Assembly (NCBI GenBank): GCA_022592435.1
Contig: JABYQS010000180.1
Span: 1 to 64,000, forward strand
Direction of reading: 5' to 3'
DNA length: 64,000 bases
Source of the DNA: Cerioporus squamosus
Lineage: Eukaryota; Basidiomycota; Agaricomycetes; Polyporales; Polyporaceae
Below, piece after piece: positions 43,154 through 55,362 of the stretch. Positions within the stretch are counted from its first letter, which is position 1; each line of letters opens with the position of its first letter. Made by a program: the position numbers and the translations under genes. The notes below the pieces were generated by a model. The model saw only the letters and a program-made list of their open reading frames with translations, was not told where the DNA came from and ran no database searches.

Positions 43154-43959
43154 CTAGAGCACCAACACCTCCTCCACCAGGCAAACAGCGTTCGATCCGG
43201 GCTCCGCACTAACCTGGAGCTTAAACGCGCGCGATCCCCCAAGGCCATCGACGCCCCTCTCCCACCGCCACTGCGACATCACCGCGGCCCCGCTGGCAGT
43301 CGCCGACTCGCACGCGACGCGGGGCGAGCGATCGAAGACCACGCCCGCCCTGTGGGGCCCGAACGGAGGACTGGTCCACCCCTGGATGACAACGCGCGGA
43401 CGTACATATGCATATATGCACCCCACAACTGCAAGTCAGCCATGCACATGCGCGGCGAGACCGTACGTACGATGGCGAAGTCGCGGAACGTCCCCGTCCC
43501 CGTCCCGTCCGAATCGAGATGGACCCGGAAGCGCGTGCCGCCCCCGCAGCCGGCGAGGAACTCGTTGCTGAAGCAGCCGAACAACGTCATGGCGCTCTGT
43601 GGCGCGACGTCTGTCGGGCGGGTGCGGTACTCCCCGGAGCTGAAGTAGGTGTCGATGTACTGGAGCCTGAAGTGCGTCCGGTTCAGGATCGTGACTTGGA
43701 GCCAGCGGTGGTTCTCGGTGAGTCCGAGCGGCACGGGAGGTATATGCAGGTAGTCGGGTCGTGGCTAGATAGATGCGTGTCAACGCGACGAGGATGGGCC
43801 GACAGTGATTCAAGCAAGTTGAGAGCATACGATGTGAACTGCGTCTGCGCGTCGCGGTCGCAAGAGCTGGAGAGCATCGGCGATGCTGTTGCTCGCGAGC
43901 TCTCGGACTTTCCGCACGAGCTTCAACGCAACATGTATGCGCCGGTGGCCGGATGTCAT
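43154..43959 (-). CDS. Unknown small protein, array member D
   Basis: Exon 1 from 43959 encodes MTSGHRRIHVALKLVRKV and RELASNSIADALQLL, a strongly amphipathic basic helix. Exon 2 has WLQVTILNRTHFRLQY, FSSGEYRTRPTDVAPQ, SAMTLFGC, GCGGGTRFRVHL and DFAIV. An intron GTACGT...CATCCAG (near 43,390-43,465) leads to exon 3 (GWTSPPFGPHRAGVVF, RAFKLQVSAEPG, CLVEEVLVL). The stop is at 43,154-43,156. It keeps the exon borders of A-C. The basic helix followed by a beta-rich body fits a membrane-interacting protein, but no function can be assigned. Confidence 0.68.
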
Positions 43960-44445
43960 TGAGGAGGGACGAGGCGCGGGCAGTGGTGGCGGTCGATGCG
44001 GTGGCGACGAGGGCGATGCCCATTGGTCACTGGGAACCCTCATGCTTAGCGACATATAGAAGTACTGCGGAGGAGACTCACGCACGGAAGATCCGGCAGA
44101 GCATTTCAGGTAGTCGTGCGTCCAAGGCGTCCGCGTCAGGTGGAAGATTCCCGTCGTCCATGGCACCCTGTTCAAATTGAGCAAGTCAGTTGAATTGAGA
44201 ACGTGGACAAAGAGGTGCACGAACTTACCAAGGTCATGAGGGTGGTCAACATGGAGTGCTGTGCGACAAGAAGTAAGTCTGATACCCAACTTGAGTCACA
44301 TACCAATGATGTCGAGTATTGCTCGAGCCGAACGCAAGCAACACAACACCGATACCATTACGGCAGCCGAAGCCCATCGTACGATAAGGGAACATAGTCA
44401 AGCACCTACTGTACGCATACGCAAGAATCATAATCCCAACGTCAC

Positions 44446-46591
44446 TCACTCAAACTCGCCCGGCACCCGATACTCGAACTGGTCCGTGTCCGAACGCCAC
44501 AGCTCCCCAGATGTAGTAACACCGCCAGAGGCCTCGTATGCACGAAACGTGAGGAAGTCCAGACACTGGCCCACGGGACGCATACGAGGAAACTGCAATG
44601 TAGGTATCCAGTCGTCTGGTGATAGGATGACTGTGAGCGTACTCCGAGGACGATGGGCACAGGCACTTACGGGTCGCAACCCCATGCCGGACTTTCGCCC
44701 ACGAGGATGAACTCGCGTACATGCTATCCAGCTGACGCACGGTCATGCGCTGCGAAGGGTCGACATGCAGCATCTACGCAGGGCCCAGATCGTCAGCATA
44801 CAGCAAGCCAGGAGGAAAAAAAATGCCATTGTACTCACCAACTCGACGAGCCTCGCGAACGCCATGTCGAAGTTCTCCGGAACAGGAAACCGGATAGGCA
44901 GTCCGGAGGCGTGCTCCTGCCGTATCGCATCGAGGGTCTCGGACAAGAAGTACCGCTTGGGGATGAAGTCGAGGATCTGCAAGAACGCCAGGCCCATGCT
45001 CCAGACATCGACCCCGGAGCCCCAGCCGATGTCGTTCACCATCTCGGGCGCCATGTACGCGTACGTACCTGCGCAGAAGCTGCCTCTCCAGGTGTCGTAC
45101 TCCCCCGCAGGGACGGCTTCTGCTAACCCGAAGTCGCTGAGGACGGCCTTTCCCTCGGTATTGATGAGGATGTTTCCAGGCTTGATGTCTTTGTGGATGA
45201 TGCCCAGTTCTCGCAGTGCACATAGAGCGCAGATCTACGAGAGAGCCTATTAGTCAGTGCAGTGCGGCGGTCCGAGTGGGTCGGGTCGGGTCTCACCAAC
45301 TCTTGACAGTACAGATATCGGTCCTTCAGGGACATCGGCTGACGTGTGCTTAGAGCAGCATGCATATCCATCAAGTGAAGGGGCTGGCCGGAACACAATC
45401 ATTATTGAGCACGGAGGTTGCAGGTGAGAGGAGAGTTAGACGCACCATGACAAAGAACATCCGTCCTTGGTTACAATGCCCGTCCTCCTCCCACGACATC
45501 AGCAGCGGCACGAAGAACCTCCTTGTCCTCTCTTGGGATCCGACCTTGAGCATGAACGCCCGTTCGCGCAGGAAGTTGCTCCGGTGCGAGTGTGTCCGCT
45601 TCGCGCGGCGCGGATGAATCACTTTGATAGCATATAGTCGCCCGCCGTTCTCTCCGAGGACGACACGACCAGCAGACCCTTCGCCGAGCAGATGCGAGAC
45701 ACTGAACGTTACTCCGCCATGGTGCAGCTGCGTCACACGATTGGCAGATAGCAGAGGAGGCTGCGGGAGACATATCGGAATATGGCTGAGCTGTGACGGG
45801 ACGAAAAGCGTCGGAGGAGTTGGTGCAAAGAAGAGAGGTCCGTAAGCATTCTGACTTGCGATCGGGTGCGGCAGCAATGGCGGTCCTTTGCCAGGTACGC
45901 ATGGAGCACCATAAGGATAGGTCGGGACAAGCACAGGTTCCAATCTGTGCGCAATCGTAGTGAACTGACGACCGTCTACGTCTCGCCGATGGCCCTGAAA
46001 AGTCCGAACGGAAGCTGCGTTGATCCGCGCAGGGAACGGCTGCATCCTATTCGAGTGCAGGCGCTGAGGCGGGCGTGCCGGCGCGCCCCCTCGTGGTAAG
46101 GGTACGGCCTGCTGAGGCGGGAGCCAATCCGACGCATGGTGAGCAGAGGTCACCGTGCGCATATCGGCGGGATAGAGTGGGTACGGCAGTTGCGCGATCG
46201 CAGGTGCGATATAAGCATACCCGGGCGGGGGTAGAGGGCCCGTCTTTGTCGGAGAACGCGCCATGGTGCGATGGATATCGGCCGCCTTGAGTGGCTGCGG
46301 TACTGGATACGACAAGCTGCTGTTGCTGCTGCTGCTGGGACCGGCGACATCTGGAGCCCAAGGCTGGAATGGAGAAGATGAGCCTGCAAGATAGTTGGAC
46401 GAGTCAAGGAGCACGGTCGGATGTCGGTCGGTGGTACGACTCATGTGACCCGTCACGATGTGTGCCGAGGGAGCGACTGGAGGCGACGCAACACACTGAG
46501 GAAGCTGGTAGTGGAGAGGGAGAGGCAAGGATGGGACTGCAGCATAGGAAGGGCCGTATATATGGGGAGGTGGAGGTGGATGTGGTTGCAT
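44446..46591 (-). CDS. Ser/Thr protein kinase with proline-rich N-terminus
   Basis: From the Met at 46591 (MQPHPPPPP) the first ~270 residues are Pro/Ser-rich and probably disordered. The kinase domain follows: Gly loop LGEGSAGRVVLG, beta-3 Lys in YAIKVI, catalytic loop HKDIKPGNIL, DFG in SDFGLAEAV, GTYAYMAPE, DVWSMGLAFLQI, then MLHVDPSQRMTVRQLD and a C-terminal tail ending GEFE. All residues needed for catalysis are present (HKD replaces HRD, common in eukaryotic kinases). At least four introns have clear GT-AG borders, e.g. before ICALCALREL and before MLHVDP. A related, apparently damaged kinase lies just upstream at 47,865-50,281. It looks like a lineage-expanded basidiomycete kinase; partners unknown. 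Confidence 0.82.
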
Positions 46592-47864
46592 TATGAGTAA
46601 CGCATGCGGCGCAGGGCTGCGAAGCGTCGGCTCGGGTGGCGTGAAGTGAATCGAATATGGAACACAATGCTCACCGTGAAAGCGCCAGCGTCGTGTCCGC
46701 ACCGTTGACACGGGGACCAGACCAGGCTGCGTGGCCTTTGGTCCTGCAGCAAGCAGCCAATACTGCGGTGGGTGGGATCCGGACGACTGCCAAGGTTCCA
46801 AGGACGGTTTGAGACGTGGCTTATGAATGACGGGGCGCCCAAGTCATATACGCGGCTTCTGACGCTTTGTCTCGGACCGATTGGCGGGCCATGCAGGGCC
46901 AAGACGAGCGATCCTAAGAAAGGATACGACAGTTGGTAGCACAAGGGTTTGGATATTTCGAGATGGGAACTTGCAACCGGATCCTCGCAGATTCTGGTGA
47001 AGACGTGAACAACGCACCGCTAAGCATCTCTCTCTATCCAGCTAGACCCATCTGATCGGTCACAGCAACAGCCTCCAGCAGTCCGGTGACTCGCCTCCTG
47101 CCATAGATGGATAGCAACGACATGTGCGGTGCGATTGAGGGCGGCCCTTGGATATTTGAGTGGCGAGCGTTGGTGCGTTCGGAGGACGTAGAGATGGTAC
47201 AGCTTATGCAGTATAAATGTACGACAGAAGCACAGAAATTGTCACAGAGATAAGTTGCAGTAGGAAAGTGAAGTACAAGGAGAGGAAACACAAGTTCAAC
47301 AAGAGACTTCAGCAGGAGGACGTACATAGATGTGGCAGTGTCGTGGTGGCACTCGACGGATTAGGCAGGTCACTATCTTCGACTCGGGCGCCGTCTCTGC
47401 TGTAACCCGATAGTTGTCGCACTAAACGGAAAGCTCTCTACTTGCTCTAAGTGTATAGAGCTATATTTAAGCTGTAGATGTGGCACAATTGTTCAGATCA
47501 ATACTTGAAGGACTTCCAACACACTTGAAGTAAGGTAGGCTCAAGCCTCGAAGCAAGTATGAATTTGTTACTATGCCGGTTCGACGCACGATGCTGGTAT
47601 GACGCGTGGTGCAGACTGTTACAAAGTGGGGACGAGTACAGACAACTACAACTAGACCGTATCAAGAATATCTGAACAGTGAGATGTCCCAAAATGATCG
47701 CTGATCGCCTATGTACAAATTGACCGGCAGGTCCCTCAGCGTTCGTCATGCAATCCCTGCCTGTCGCTGGTGGCAATGCCCATACTTTCCGAGGCAACAA
47801 TTGGTAGATTGTAGGGAGTGCTTGCCATTCTCGAAAGAAGGCCGCGACATACCCATAGTCGTGC
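46592..47864. other. Region between the two kinases, no separate gene recognised
   Basis: Holds the 5' side of the first kinase gene (an upstream exon is possible; the frame is open to 46,801) and the 3' flank of the second. Nothing else recognised. Confidence 0.45.
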
Positions 47865-50281
47865 TTAGAATGAGAACACCCTGGGAGCGCAGTACTCGAA
47901 CTCGAGCGGATCGATGCCATAGCGCGTCCAGTGTCCGAGTAAGGGCTGAAGTCAAGGAAGTGCTTAGCATCCTCGACGTCGGCTGCCGGGAGGTGCACAG
48001 TCGGGCGCCAATCGTCTGGAAGTGCACGATGAGAACGTGTAGTAGAGCCAGAGTGATTCTCGAGGGACTCACGAGTGGCGGAGCCGTTGCGAATCGCAGT
48101 CCACTCCTCCGAACGGACGTACTTGTCCTCGAGCTGTCGTGCAGTGATCCGCTTCTTCGGATCAACGTGCAGCATCTGCAACACCAATCAGCCTCTGCAA
48201 CAATGTCACGAACGAAAGACCACACATACCGCCGGCAAGATCTCCCAGAACTTCTCGTCAGTGCACAAAAACTTGTCAGGGTCGATGGGCAGCCGTCCCG
48301 AGTTCGCATGTTCGTCCTGGACGCCGTCAAGGCTCCGCTGATGGAAGAACGGCCCGTCGCAGAACCCGATGATCTCCATGAGGACGAGGCCCATGCTCCA
48401 CACGTCGACGTTCGTGCCGTACCCGCTCCTGCGGACGTCCGCGGACACCATCTCGGGCGCCATGTAGCAGTAGGTGCCGTCGCGCGCGTAACCCCTCCAG
48501 GTGTCGAAGTCGTAGACGGGCACCTCCTTGGCGTTGCCGAAGTCGGTGAGCACCGCGCGTCCGTCGTGGCCGATGAGGATGTTCGCCGGTTTGATGTCCG
48601 AGTGGACGACTCCGAGATGGCGGAGAGCGACCAGAGCGCAGATCTGTGGCGGCGGCGGTCAGGCCCGGTATACTGTGGTAGAGACCTGGACGAGACTCAC
48701 CAGCTCCTTGCACATCAGGTAGCGGCTGACCATGGGGATCTCTTCCTTCTCCAGCAGCACAGTGGCGAGGTCCGCAGGGTACAGAGGCTAGAACGACCAC
48801 GTCAGTACACCGAACACTAGGGAGACCTCGGCCGCACTCACCATAACGAAGTAGATCAGATCCTTCTCGACGTCCTCCCAGCACATGAGCATCTCATGAG
48901 GTACCGCCCAGCCGTCTCCGACTCGTTCACCGCACGCATGACGTTCCTCTCCGTCAAGAAGTTCTTGCGCGAGAACTTGCGCCTCGCCGCGGCGCCCTTG
49001 TGCACGACCTTGAGTGCGTACGCGTTGCCAGTACCGTAGTGCTGCACACGGACGACGCGGCCTTGGGCGCCGCCGCCGAGCCGGTGCGTCGGCAAGAAGT
49101 CAGCGAACTTCGACGAGATCCGTGCGGCGACGTCGATGGTGCTCGAGTGGCGGCCGATGATCTCGTCGTTCTCGTCGTAGCAGGAGATGCGCGGGCGCAC
49201 GAGCGGGTGGGCAGGAGCCTGGGGCGCGAACGGATCATGGAGCGGCTCGAACGCCGAAGGAACTTCCAGCGCGAGAGAAGGAAGATCGAGTGCGGGTGCA
49301 AGGGCGGGTGCCGGAGGGAGCGAGGGCGAACGGTAAGAGCCGTGACAGAGCCAGTGCGGCCGTGGAGTGGCGCAAGAGTCGCCAGTCTGCCCAGCCTGCA
49401 GGGCGACGGCGACCACGACTCGACGACTTGGAGGCCAACTGCGACACTCTGCGACAGAGCGGAGGTGCTAGGAGGGAGTGGCAGACCGGTGGCGCACCGA
49501 AGAGGCGAGTGGCGCATCTCCTGGGGAGGCGACCACGGCGACCTTTTGCTTGAACCGCTCGCAAGCGTGCCAGATGCTGCGAGAGGACTGATGGCCAGGG
49601 GTAGGTCTTGTTGTCCGTGGCTACAGCGTTCAGACTGAGGCCGAGACAGTCAGTGCCCGGAGGCGGACTGACTCTCACCTGCGGCAGGACAGGAGACGGC
49701 GGCAAAGCAGAAGGCGGGAGGCGAGGAGACGACGGCGTAGGTACCGGAGACCAACTGAACCGAGGAGGAGGAAGCACGCGTGGCGCGACCTCGGAGACGT
49801 CTCCAGCGCGCTCTCGGGCACGTTGAAGTACCATCCCTGCTCGTTTCGAAGGAGTACATGCTTGCGCTCCGCCTTCTTCGCGGGCTACTCCGTTGCACTC
49901 GGAACCAGACAGAGTGGGGAAGTACCGGGTCGGCGACTGTGGCGAGAGCTGCGAACGTTGGCCGAAGCCGACGAAGCTCGCCATGGTGGCGCCAGGAGGA
50001 GGGGTCAGGAGGAGGGAGGAGGTCGAGGAGGCAAAGGACGAGCTCCTGGAGTGTCCGAGCGAGGGACAGAGCCAGCTCGCAGGGCTCGCAGGAGCGCCAC
50101 TCGCCTCTGGGAGGCGAGGAGGGGTGTGGCGGGCATGCCCGCCGACCCACGGAGATCCGCTCATCCCAGGGTGGGACTTGTCGATGTTGTCCGCGTACGA
50201 CGTCGCCTTGCCTGAGAGAGAGTGTGTAACCGGGGAAGAGGACGAGAAGACAGAGAAGAGGAGATCCCGCGCTGCAGTCAT
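47865..50281 (-). CDS. Ser/Thr protein kinase paralogue, probably frameshifted
   Basis: Met 50281 (MTAARDLLFSVFSS) begins a long Pro/Ser-rich region. The kinase core is clear: HRLGGGAQGRVVRV, YALKVVHKG, HSDIKPANIL, TDFGNAKEV, GTYCYMAPEMV, DVWSMGLVLMEI, then MLHVDPKKRITARQLE. Against the neighbouring kinase two breaks show. Near 48,898-48,906 the frame ending ETAGRYLMRC must switch to reach VPHEMLMCWEDVEKD (paralogue VPLLMSWEED). Near 47,910-47,920 it must switch again to reach the tail FEYCAPRVF. No ordinary intron explains either. So this copy is a pseudogene, or the assembly has small indels. Exon structure of the N-terminal part (49,300-49,700) is unresolved. Confidence 0.65.
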
Positions 50282-51095
50282 GGATGTGTCAGAAACTCGC
50301 GGGACTCGAGTTGGGGCCAAGGAACCTGGGAGGCTGGTAGGGCTTCTTTTATCCTCCTCCAAAAATCACAAGGCGTTTCTCCATGGCTGTGTCGTCAAGG
50401 GAGTCGCTGCCTGAAGGGACGAGGCGATACAAAAAGAAGCAGGCCAAAGCGTGATAACACGGACATATCGGGACGACGCCCTGCAGGAAGTTGCCAGCGC
50501 AAGTCAGTGCTCGCACCATACATATCAGAGACCAGAAGAATGCACCTGGAGACGGGTCGAGGAGATCGTGGGGAGACCATGTTCTCTGACAAAAGGCCCG
50601 CGTTGTTTCGACCGGGTCCGTCGCGTCGCCGCTGATCTGCCGCCCGGTCGATGCATGCCACTCGCACCTACGCAATGCGCAGAATAGACTTGCTGCACGC
50701 CAACATCATGATTGTCGATCCAATACAATGGTTGGGAGACATGAGCGAAAATGACAGCGATGGTGGCGGACCGGGACAAGAAGCATCAGACTCGGAAGGC
50801 GCTGGGATTTGATCAATTGCACGGACTCGGACCGCTTGTTGTTCCCTACTATGATGACCCTCACTCATCGTCTCTTCTATGGACTTTGGAATGGCCTGCA
50901 CTGTGCGCAATATGGTAAGATACTTACAACGAAGACTCGGATCACACTTCGGCCGGGGCGTTCTCCTCAATTTTATCATCATTCAAGCTACTCGGACAGC
51001 GTCATCAAACACGTTATACAAATCGCACGTATCTCAGACTCCAGAACACTAGCTCATATCATCGACTCGTAGTCGTTGCAGGTCCCTTCGTCCGC

Positions 51096-51528
51096 TCAGA
51101 GGGTGACGGGGACGCAGCCAAGACCAATCGTGGCCTACGTGAGTATCAGTTATCGTCAGCAGGTGTTGCGTTGTGCTCGGACTTCGCAGTCCAACTCACA
51201 TGAGAGTTGTCCGTGCAGGTGACAGTAGTGCCACCGCAGCTCTCACCGATGACGGTGATCGGGGAGCAGCCCAGGCCCACGAGCCCGTCGACGCTCCCCA
51301 CGTCGACGCCGATGGACTCGAGTGCTGTCTTGATGGCGGGGTCGCTGGTCTGCAACAATGTGAACACAGTCAGCCATTGAATGCGCACAGCTGGAGATGA
51401 GTTCTCACCGTGCCAGTGGTCGTGCAGCACGAGGCGCTGCCCGACGGTGCGCCGCCGCGGCGCTGAACGGCGGTGGCGACCGCAAGAAGGGGCAGAGCGA
51501 AGAGAGGGAGGGCGAGGGAGAAGACCAT
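51096..51528 (-). CDS. Class I hydrophobin-like protein with six cysteines, copy H1
   Basis: Small secreted protein of about 102 residues in three exons. The signal peptide (VFSLALPLFALPLLAVATA) is followed by SGSASCC. Intron 1 is GTGAGA...TTGCAG; exon 2 carries [14 protein letters not shown] and TTVTCTDNSH; intron 2 is GTGAGT...CACGTAG; exon 3 ends GLGCVPVTL. Hydrophobins self-assemble at air-water interfaces and normally have eight cysteines (C1, C2-C3, C4, C5, C6-C7, C8). Aligned with the canonical copy at 57,386, this protein lacks C1 and has Thr at C6, leaving six. C3-C4 spacing is unchanged. Frame and splice sites are intact. Start at 51528; strong similarity to H2 extends well outside the coding sequence. 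Confidence 0.82.
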
Positions 51529-52332
51529 TGTGATGTTTGGTATGAGTGCGAAGGCGAATGCGAGTGCAGTTGCTTTGTAGGGGACAAGCTGTGTGTTCGA
51601 CCTGAGGTCTGCCCTCCAGACCTCCCCCTCTTTTATAGATGCTGACCGTCCTCTTCCAGGCATCCATCGCGGTTCGCATCTCGGCACCTGTTGACGACAA
51701 CGGCCCATGGGTCGAGTTGCACTGCGGAGGAGAACCTGGCGATACGGGGTCCAGGGACGAAAAGTGGAGCAAGAAGGACGTGGTGGTCAGCAGTCGGTGC
51801 ATCTGCCATCGCCCTTCGCCTTCGCGCTGTCTTCGGGTGCAATGCTGCACGGAACCGCGGTATGTTGTGCCCTCATACGGCTATCTTTTGCTCATGTCCG
51901 CATTGTGCAGGATGACGACGGCAACAGCGTACGGGTTCCCTCGACGTCACAGGAACATGAACAACAGTGTTCATCTCGAGCAGGCTTCTGCGTGCGCGGT
52001 TAGTTGTCGTCGAGTATAAGTTGTGTTCTGGGACTGTTCTGACATTTCCGTGATTGCAGTGACTTCGGGTCGGTTGTGTTGGAACCATATTGCCCCGCGG
52101 ACTTCATCGGTTTGCCGGTCTCACGGCATGCCAGGACAGGCATATCTCCGTAACAGGTGAGCTGGCCGGTACCAACGACCAATCGAAATACATACATCCA
52201 AGTTGACACAAGGTATAGGTACCGGAGCGGATCGTGTGTGGTATATCGTCGCGCAAGCAGGAGCTTTAAACTCTATGTTCACGAATCATTCAATGAGGGC
52301 GTTTGGACGGGCGCATCCGACTTCTCCAGCGT

Positions 52333-52763
52333 TCAAGCCGCGACGGAGACACAGTCGACCCCCACAAGCGGGAACTGGGCGTGTCACCAGTCAGCGCCGA
52401 CACAACCTATGAAACACTATGAAGCCACTCACGTGGCTGTCGTCCGCGCACGAGACGGTCGTGCCCTAGCGGGTCCCGCCCCCCGACACCGACTACCGTG
52501 ATGCGGGAACTAATCAAACCGACGAGCAAGTTCGCGTCCTGAGCGACAACGGGGATAGCCTTGAGAGTCGCCGCAGCAGCGGGAGAGCTAGCCTATCAAA
52601 ACGTCATGATCAGCATTGCACCGTGAATTGACACACAGCCACGCACCAGCTCCAGGCTCTCGCAGCACTAGTGGGTCGCCGAGCCGCGGACCTAATGCAT
52701 GCGTGAGATGGCGACCTCAAGAAGCGGGAGCGCGATGAAGACGAGGACGCGAGAGGAGAACAT
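52333..52763 (-). pseudogene. Dead hydrophobin gene, copy 1
   Basis: From ATG 52763 a hydrophobin-like signal peptide (MFSSRVLVFIALPLLEV) runs into in-frame stops just before the CC pair. Later exons keep hydrophobin features: ATLKAIPVVAQDANLLVGL, SRITVVGVGG, and a final exon LVGVDCVSVAA with C8. The C4 position reads Ser, and the part that should carry C5-C7 is frameshifted. The same early TAG occurs in the copy at 55,363-55,774, so inactivation came before the tandem duplication. Confidence 0.75.
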
Positions 52764-54080
52764 CGTCACGCTGTTTGGGTGGTGTCGACCTCAGGAGACT
52801 CCGCCCTTCCCATCGGTGAACTTATTGACAGTGATACCCTTCCATCTACGACAGTGTACCTTCTAGCGTGTCGCGGCTGCTGTGGACTGCTGACAACCAA
52901 GATTCGGCCGTTTTGCGACGAAGAGCGAAAGTCATGGCGTCCCTCAGGGAAGCCGGAAATGGTAGGAGCAAGCGCGGAGAGGCGGGTGGTTCTAGTTGCT
53001 TCCTGCTTCGGTTTCTCTTCCGCCTGCCACCCGGGTGTAGTGCCAACAATCTCTATGTCCGCTCAAGTTCACCGTTCGGTTCGTCTTTATCTCGGCATCA
53101 CAAGCTCGCTCATCGTCTGCTTAAGTCGTGCGGTCAACATCGGCCCATTGTCCTACGACGTCCCCAGACGTCACAGGGGAACTGGAGGACTTTCGCGGTG
53201 GAAGGAGAGGTCAGCGTTCAAGTCCAGCCAGTGGCGCACCTAGGTACGTTCTGTGGTTCTCGATAGGCACTAAATTGTGAAGTGACTTCATCGCAGACCT
53301 GTCTGTCAGTGGGCATTGAGCGGACAGCGCCGTTGCGGTTTATGGAATGTTCACCCATGACGAGAGTCTATTGGGGTGCGGGGACATGAGGCCGAGCTCG
53401 CTGATTGCGCGGAGGAATGATCACCTGGCTCGAACCTTCCTGCGTGTTACGTTGAACGTTCTCGCTTGCTCCCTGGTGTATGAAACATGGAAGGTACTGG
53501 GCCTGTATTTTGAGGGACGAGGAACTAGAGGCTGGCAAGCGAGCCTACTTCTGCCGCCCGGTCGATGCACACTACTCGCACCTACCGCCAGATACGTCTC
53601 GTAATGCGCAGAATAGGCTGGCTGCACGCCAACACCATGATTGTCGATCCCATACAGTGTACGGGAGGCATGAGCGAAAATGACAGCGATGGTGGCGGAC
53701 CGGGACAGGAAGCGTCAGACTCGAAGAGTTAGCGCTATGTAAAATGCAATTTGCATGAACTCGCGATCGACCGCTCGTCGTCCTTTGCCATGAGGATACT
53801 TATGTTCTCAAGAGCCTACTTACTCAACGTCTTCTCTGTAGATTCTCGAATGGCCTACCTATGTTGTACCTATGCGACACTGCGCATTCTGGTCAAGAGA
53901 CAACAAAGACCTCAAGATCACACTTCCGCGCGTTCTCCTCGATTTTATCATCATTCAAATTCAAGCTACGTATCGGACAGCGTTATTGGACACGTTACAT
54001 ATACAAGTCGCACATTTCTCGGACTTCATAACACTAGCTCACGTCATCCACTCGTCGTCGTTACAGGAACCTTCGTCCGC

Positions 54081-54519
54081 CTAGAGGGTGACGGGGACGC
54101 AGCCAATGTCAATCGGGGACTATGTGAGTACCACTTATCGTCAGCAAGTGTTCCGTCGTGCTCGGACTTCGCAGTCCAACTCACATGAGAGTTGTCCGTG
54201 CAGGTGACGGTAGTGCCATCATTGCAGGCGCCAGGCCCGACGACGGTGATCGGGGAGCAGCCCAGGCCCACGAGCCCGGAGATGTCCCCCACGTCGATGC
54301 CGGCGAGACCCAGTGCTGTCTTGATGTCGGGGTCGCTGGTCTGCAACAATGCGGACACAGTCAGCCATTGAATGCGCACAGCTGAAGATGAATTCTCACC
54401 GTGCCAGTGGTCGTGCAGCACGAGGCGCTGCCCGACGGTGCGCCGCCGCGGCGCTGAACGGCGGTGGCGACCGCAAGAAGGGGCAGAGCGAAGAGAGGGA
54501 GGGCGAGGGAGAAGACCAT
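54081..54519 (-). CDS. Class I hydrophobin-like protein with six cysteines, copy H2
   Basis: Tandem copy of H1: same signal peptide and SGSASCC in exon 1 from 54519. Exon 2 differs at several residues (DIKTALGLAGIDVGDISG, VVGPGACNDG), then TVTCTDNSH and a final exon ending [10 protein letters not shown]. It shows the same absence of C1 and C6, so the six-cysteine form predates the duplication. Three exons, open frame, introns at the same places. Probably secreted to the hyphal wall or surface. Exon 1 and its upstream flank are almost identical to H1, while exon 2 is more diverged. Confidence 0.82.
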
Positions 54520-55362
54520 TGTGATGTTTGGTATGAGTGCGAAGGCGAATGCGAGTGCAGTTGCTTTGTAGGGGACGAGCTGTGTGTTCGACCTGAGGTC
54601 TGCCCTCCAGTCCTCCCCCTCTTTTATAGATGCTGACCGTCCTCTGCCAGGCATCCATTGCAATTCGTATCTCGGCACCTGTTGACGACAACGGCTCATG
54701 GGTCGAGTTGCACTGCGAAGGAGAACCTGGCGGTACGGGGTCCAGGGACGAAAAGTGGAGCAAGAAGGACATGGTCACGGTGGTCCCCGGTCAGTGCATC
54801 TGCCATCGAGCTTCGCATTCTCGCTATCTGCGGGTGCAATGCTTCACGGTACGTCGGGCGGGCGGTATGTTGTGCCTTCATACGACTGTCTCTGCTTGTC
54901 TGTTTCGTCAATGCTCATGCTCGCATTGTGCAAGGTTTAGTACGGCAACAGCGTACGAGATCCCTCAACGTCACAGGGACACGAACAACAGATCTCTCTT
55001 ATGAGCGGTTAGTACTTGTTAGTGTTCACGTTGTGTTTTGAGATGGTTCTGACATATCCACGATTGCAGTGACCCTTGGTCGCTTGAACATTGGAGGCTC
55101 CCTGCCCCGCGGACTTCATCGTTCGCCTATCTAGTACGGCATAATGGAACAGGCATAACCATAATTCCATGACCAGTGAGCTGGCTGGTACCAACGACCA
55201 ATCAAAATCTATACATCCGAATTGACCCTAATAATAGGCACCGGAGCCGAGACGTGTATGGTATATCGTCGCGCAAGCAGGAGCTGTGAACTCGAACTTC
55301 AAGAACCATGGAGGGCGTTTGGACGGGGGCATCCAACTACCCCAGCGTTCAACGTTGAACGT

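Larger units (their letters stand above)
50634..53510. repeat. Hydrophobin tandem-duplication unit 1
   Basis: Matches 53,548-56,540 in order and orientation with an offset of about 2.9-3.0 kb. Landmarks are CTGCCGCCCGGTCGATGCA (50,638 / 53,551), ATGAGCGAAAATGACAGCG (about 50,741 / 53,669), the hydrophobin genes, the dead hydrophobins, and CCGAGCTCGCTGATTGCGCG (about 53,392 / 56,433). Confidence 0.85.
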
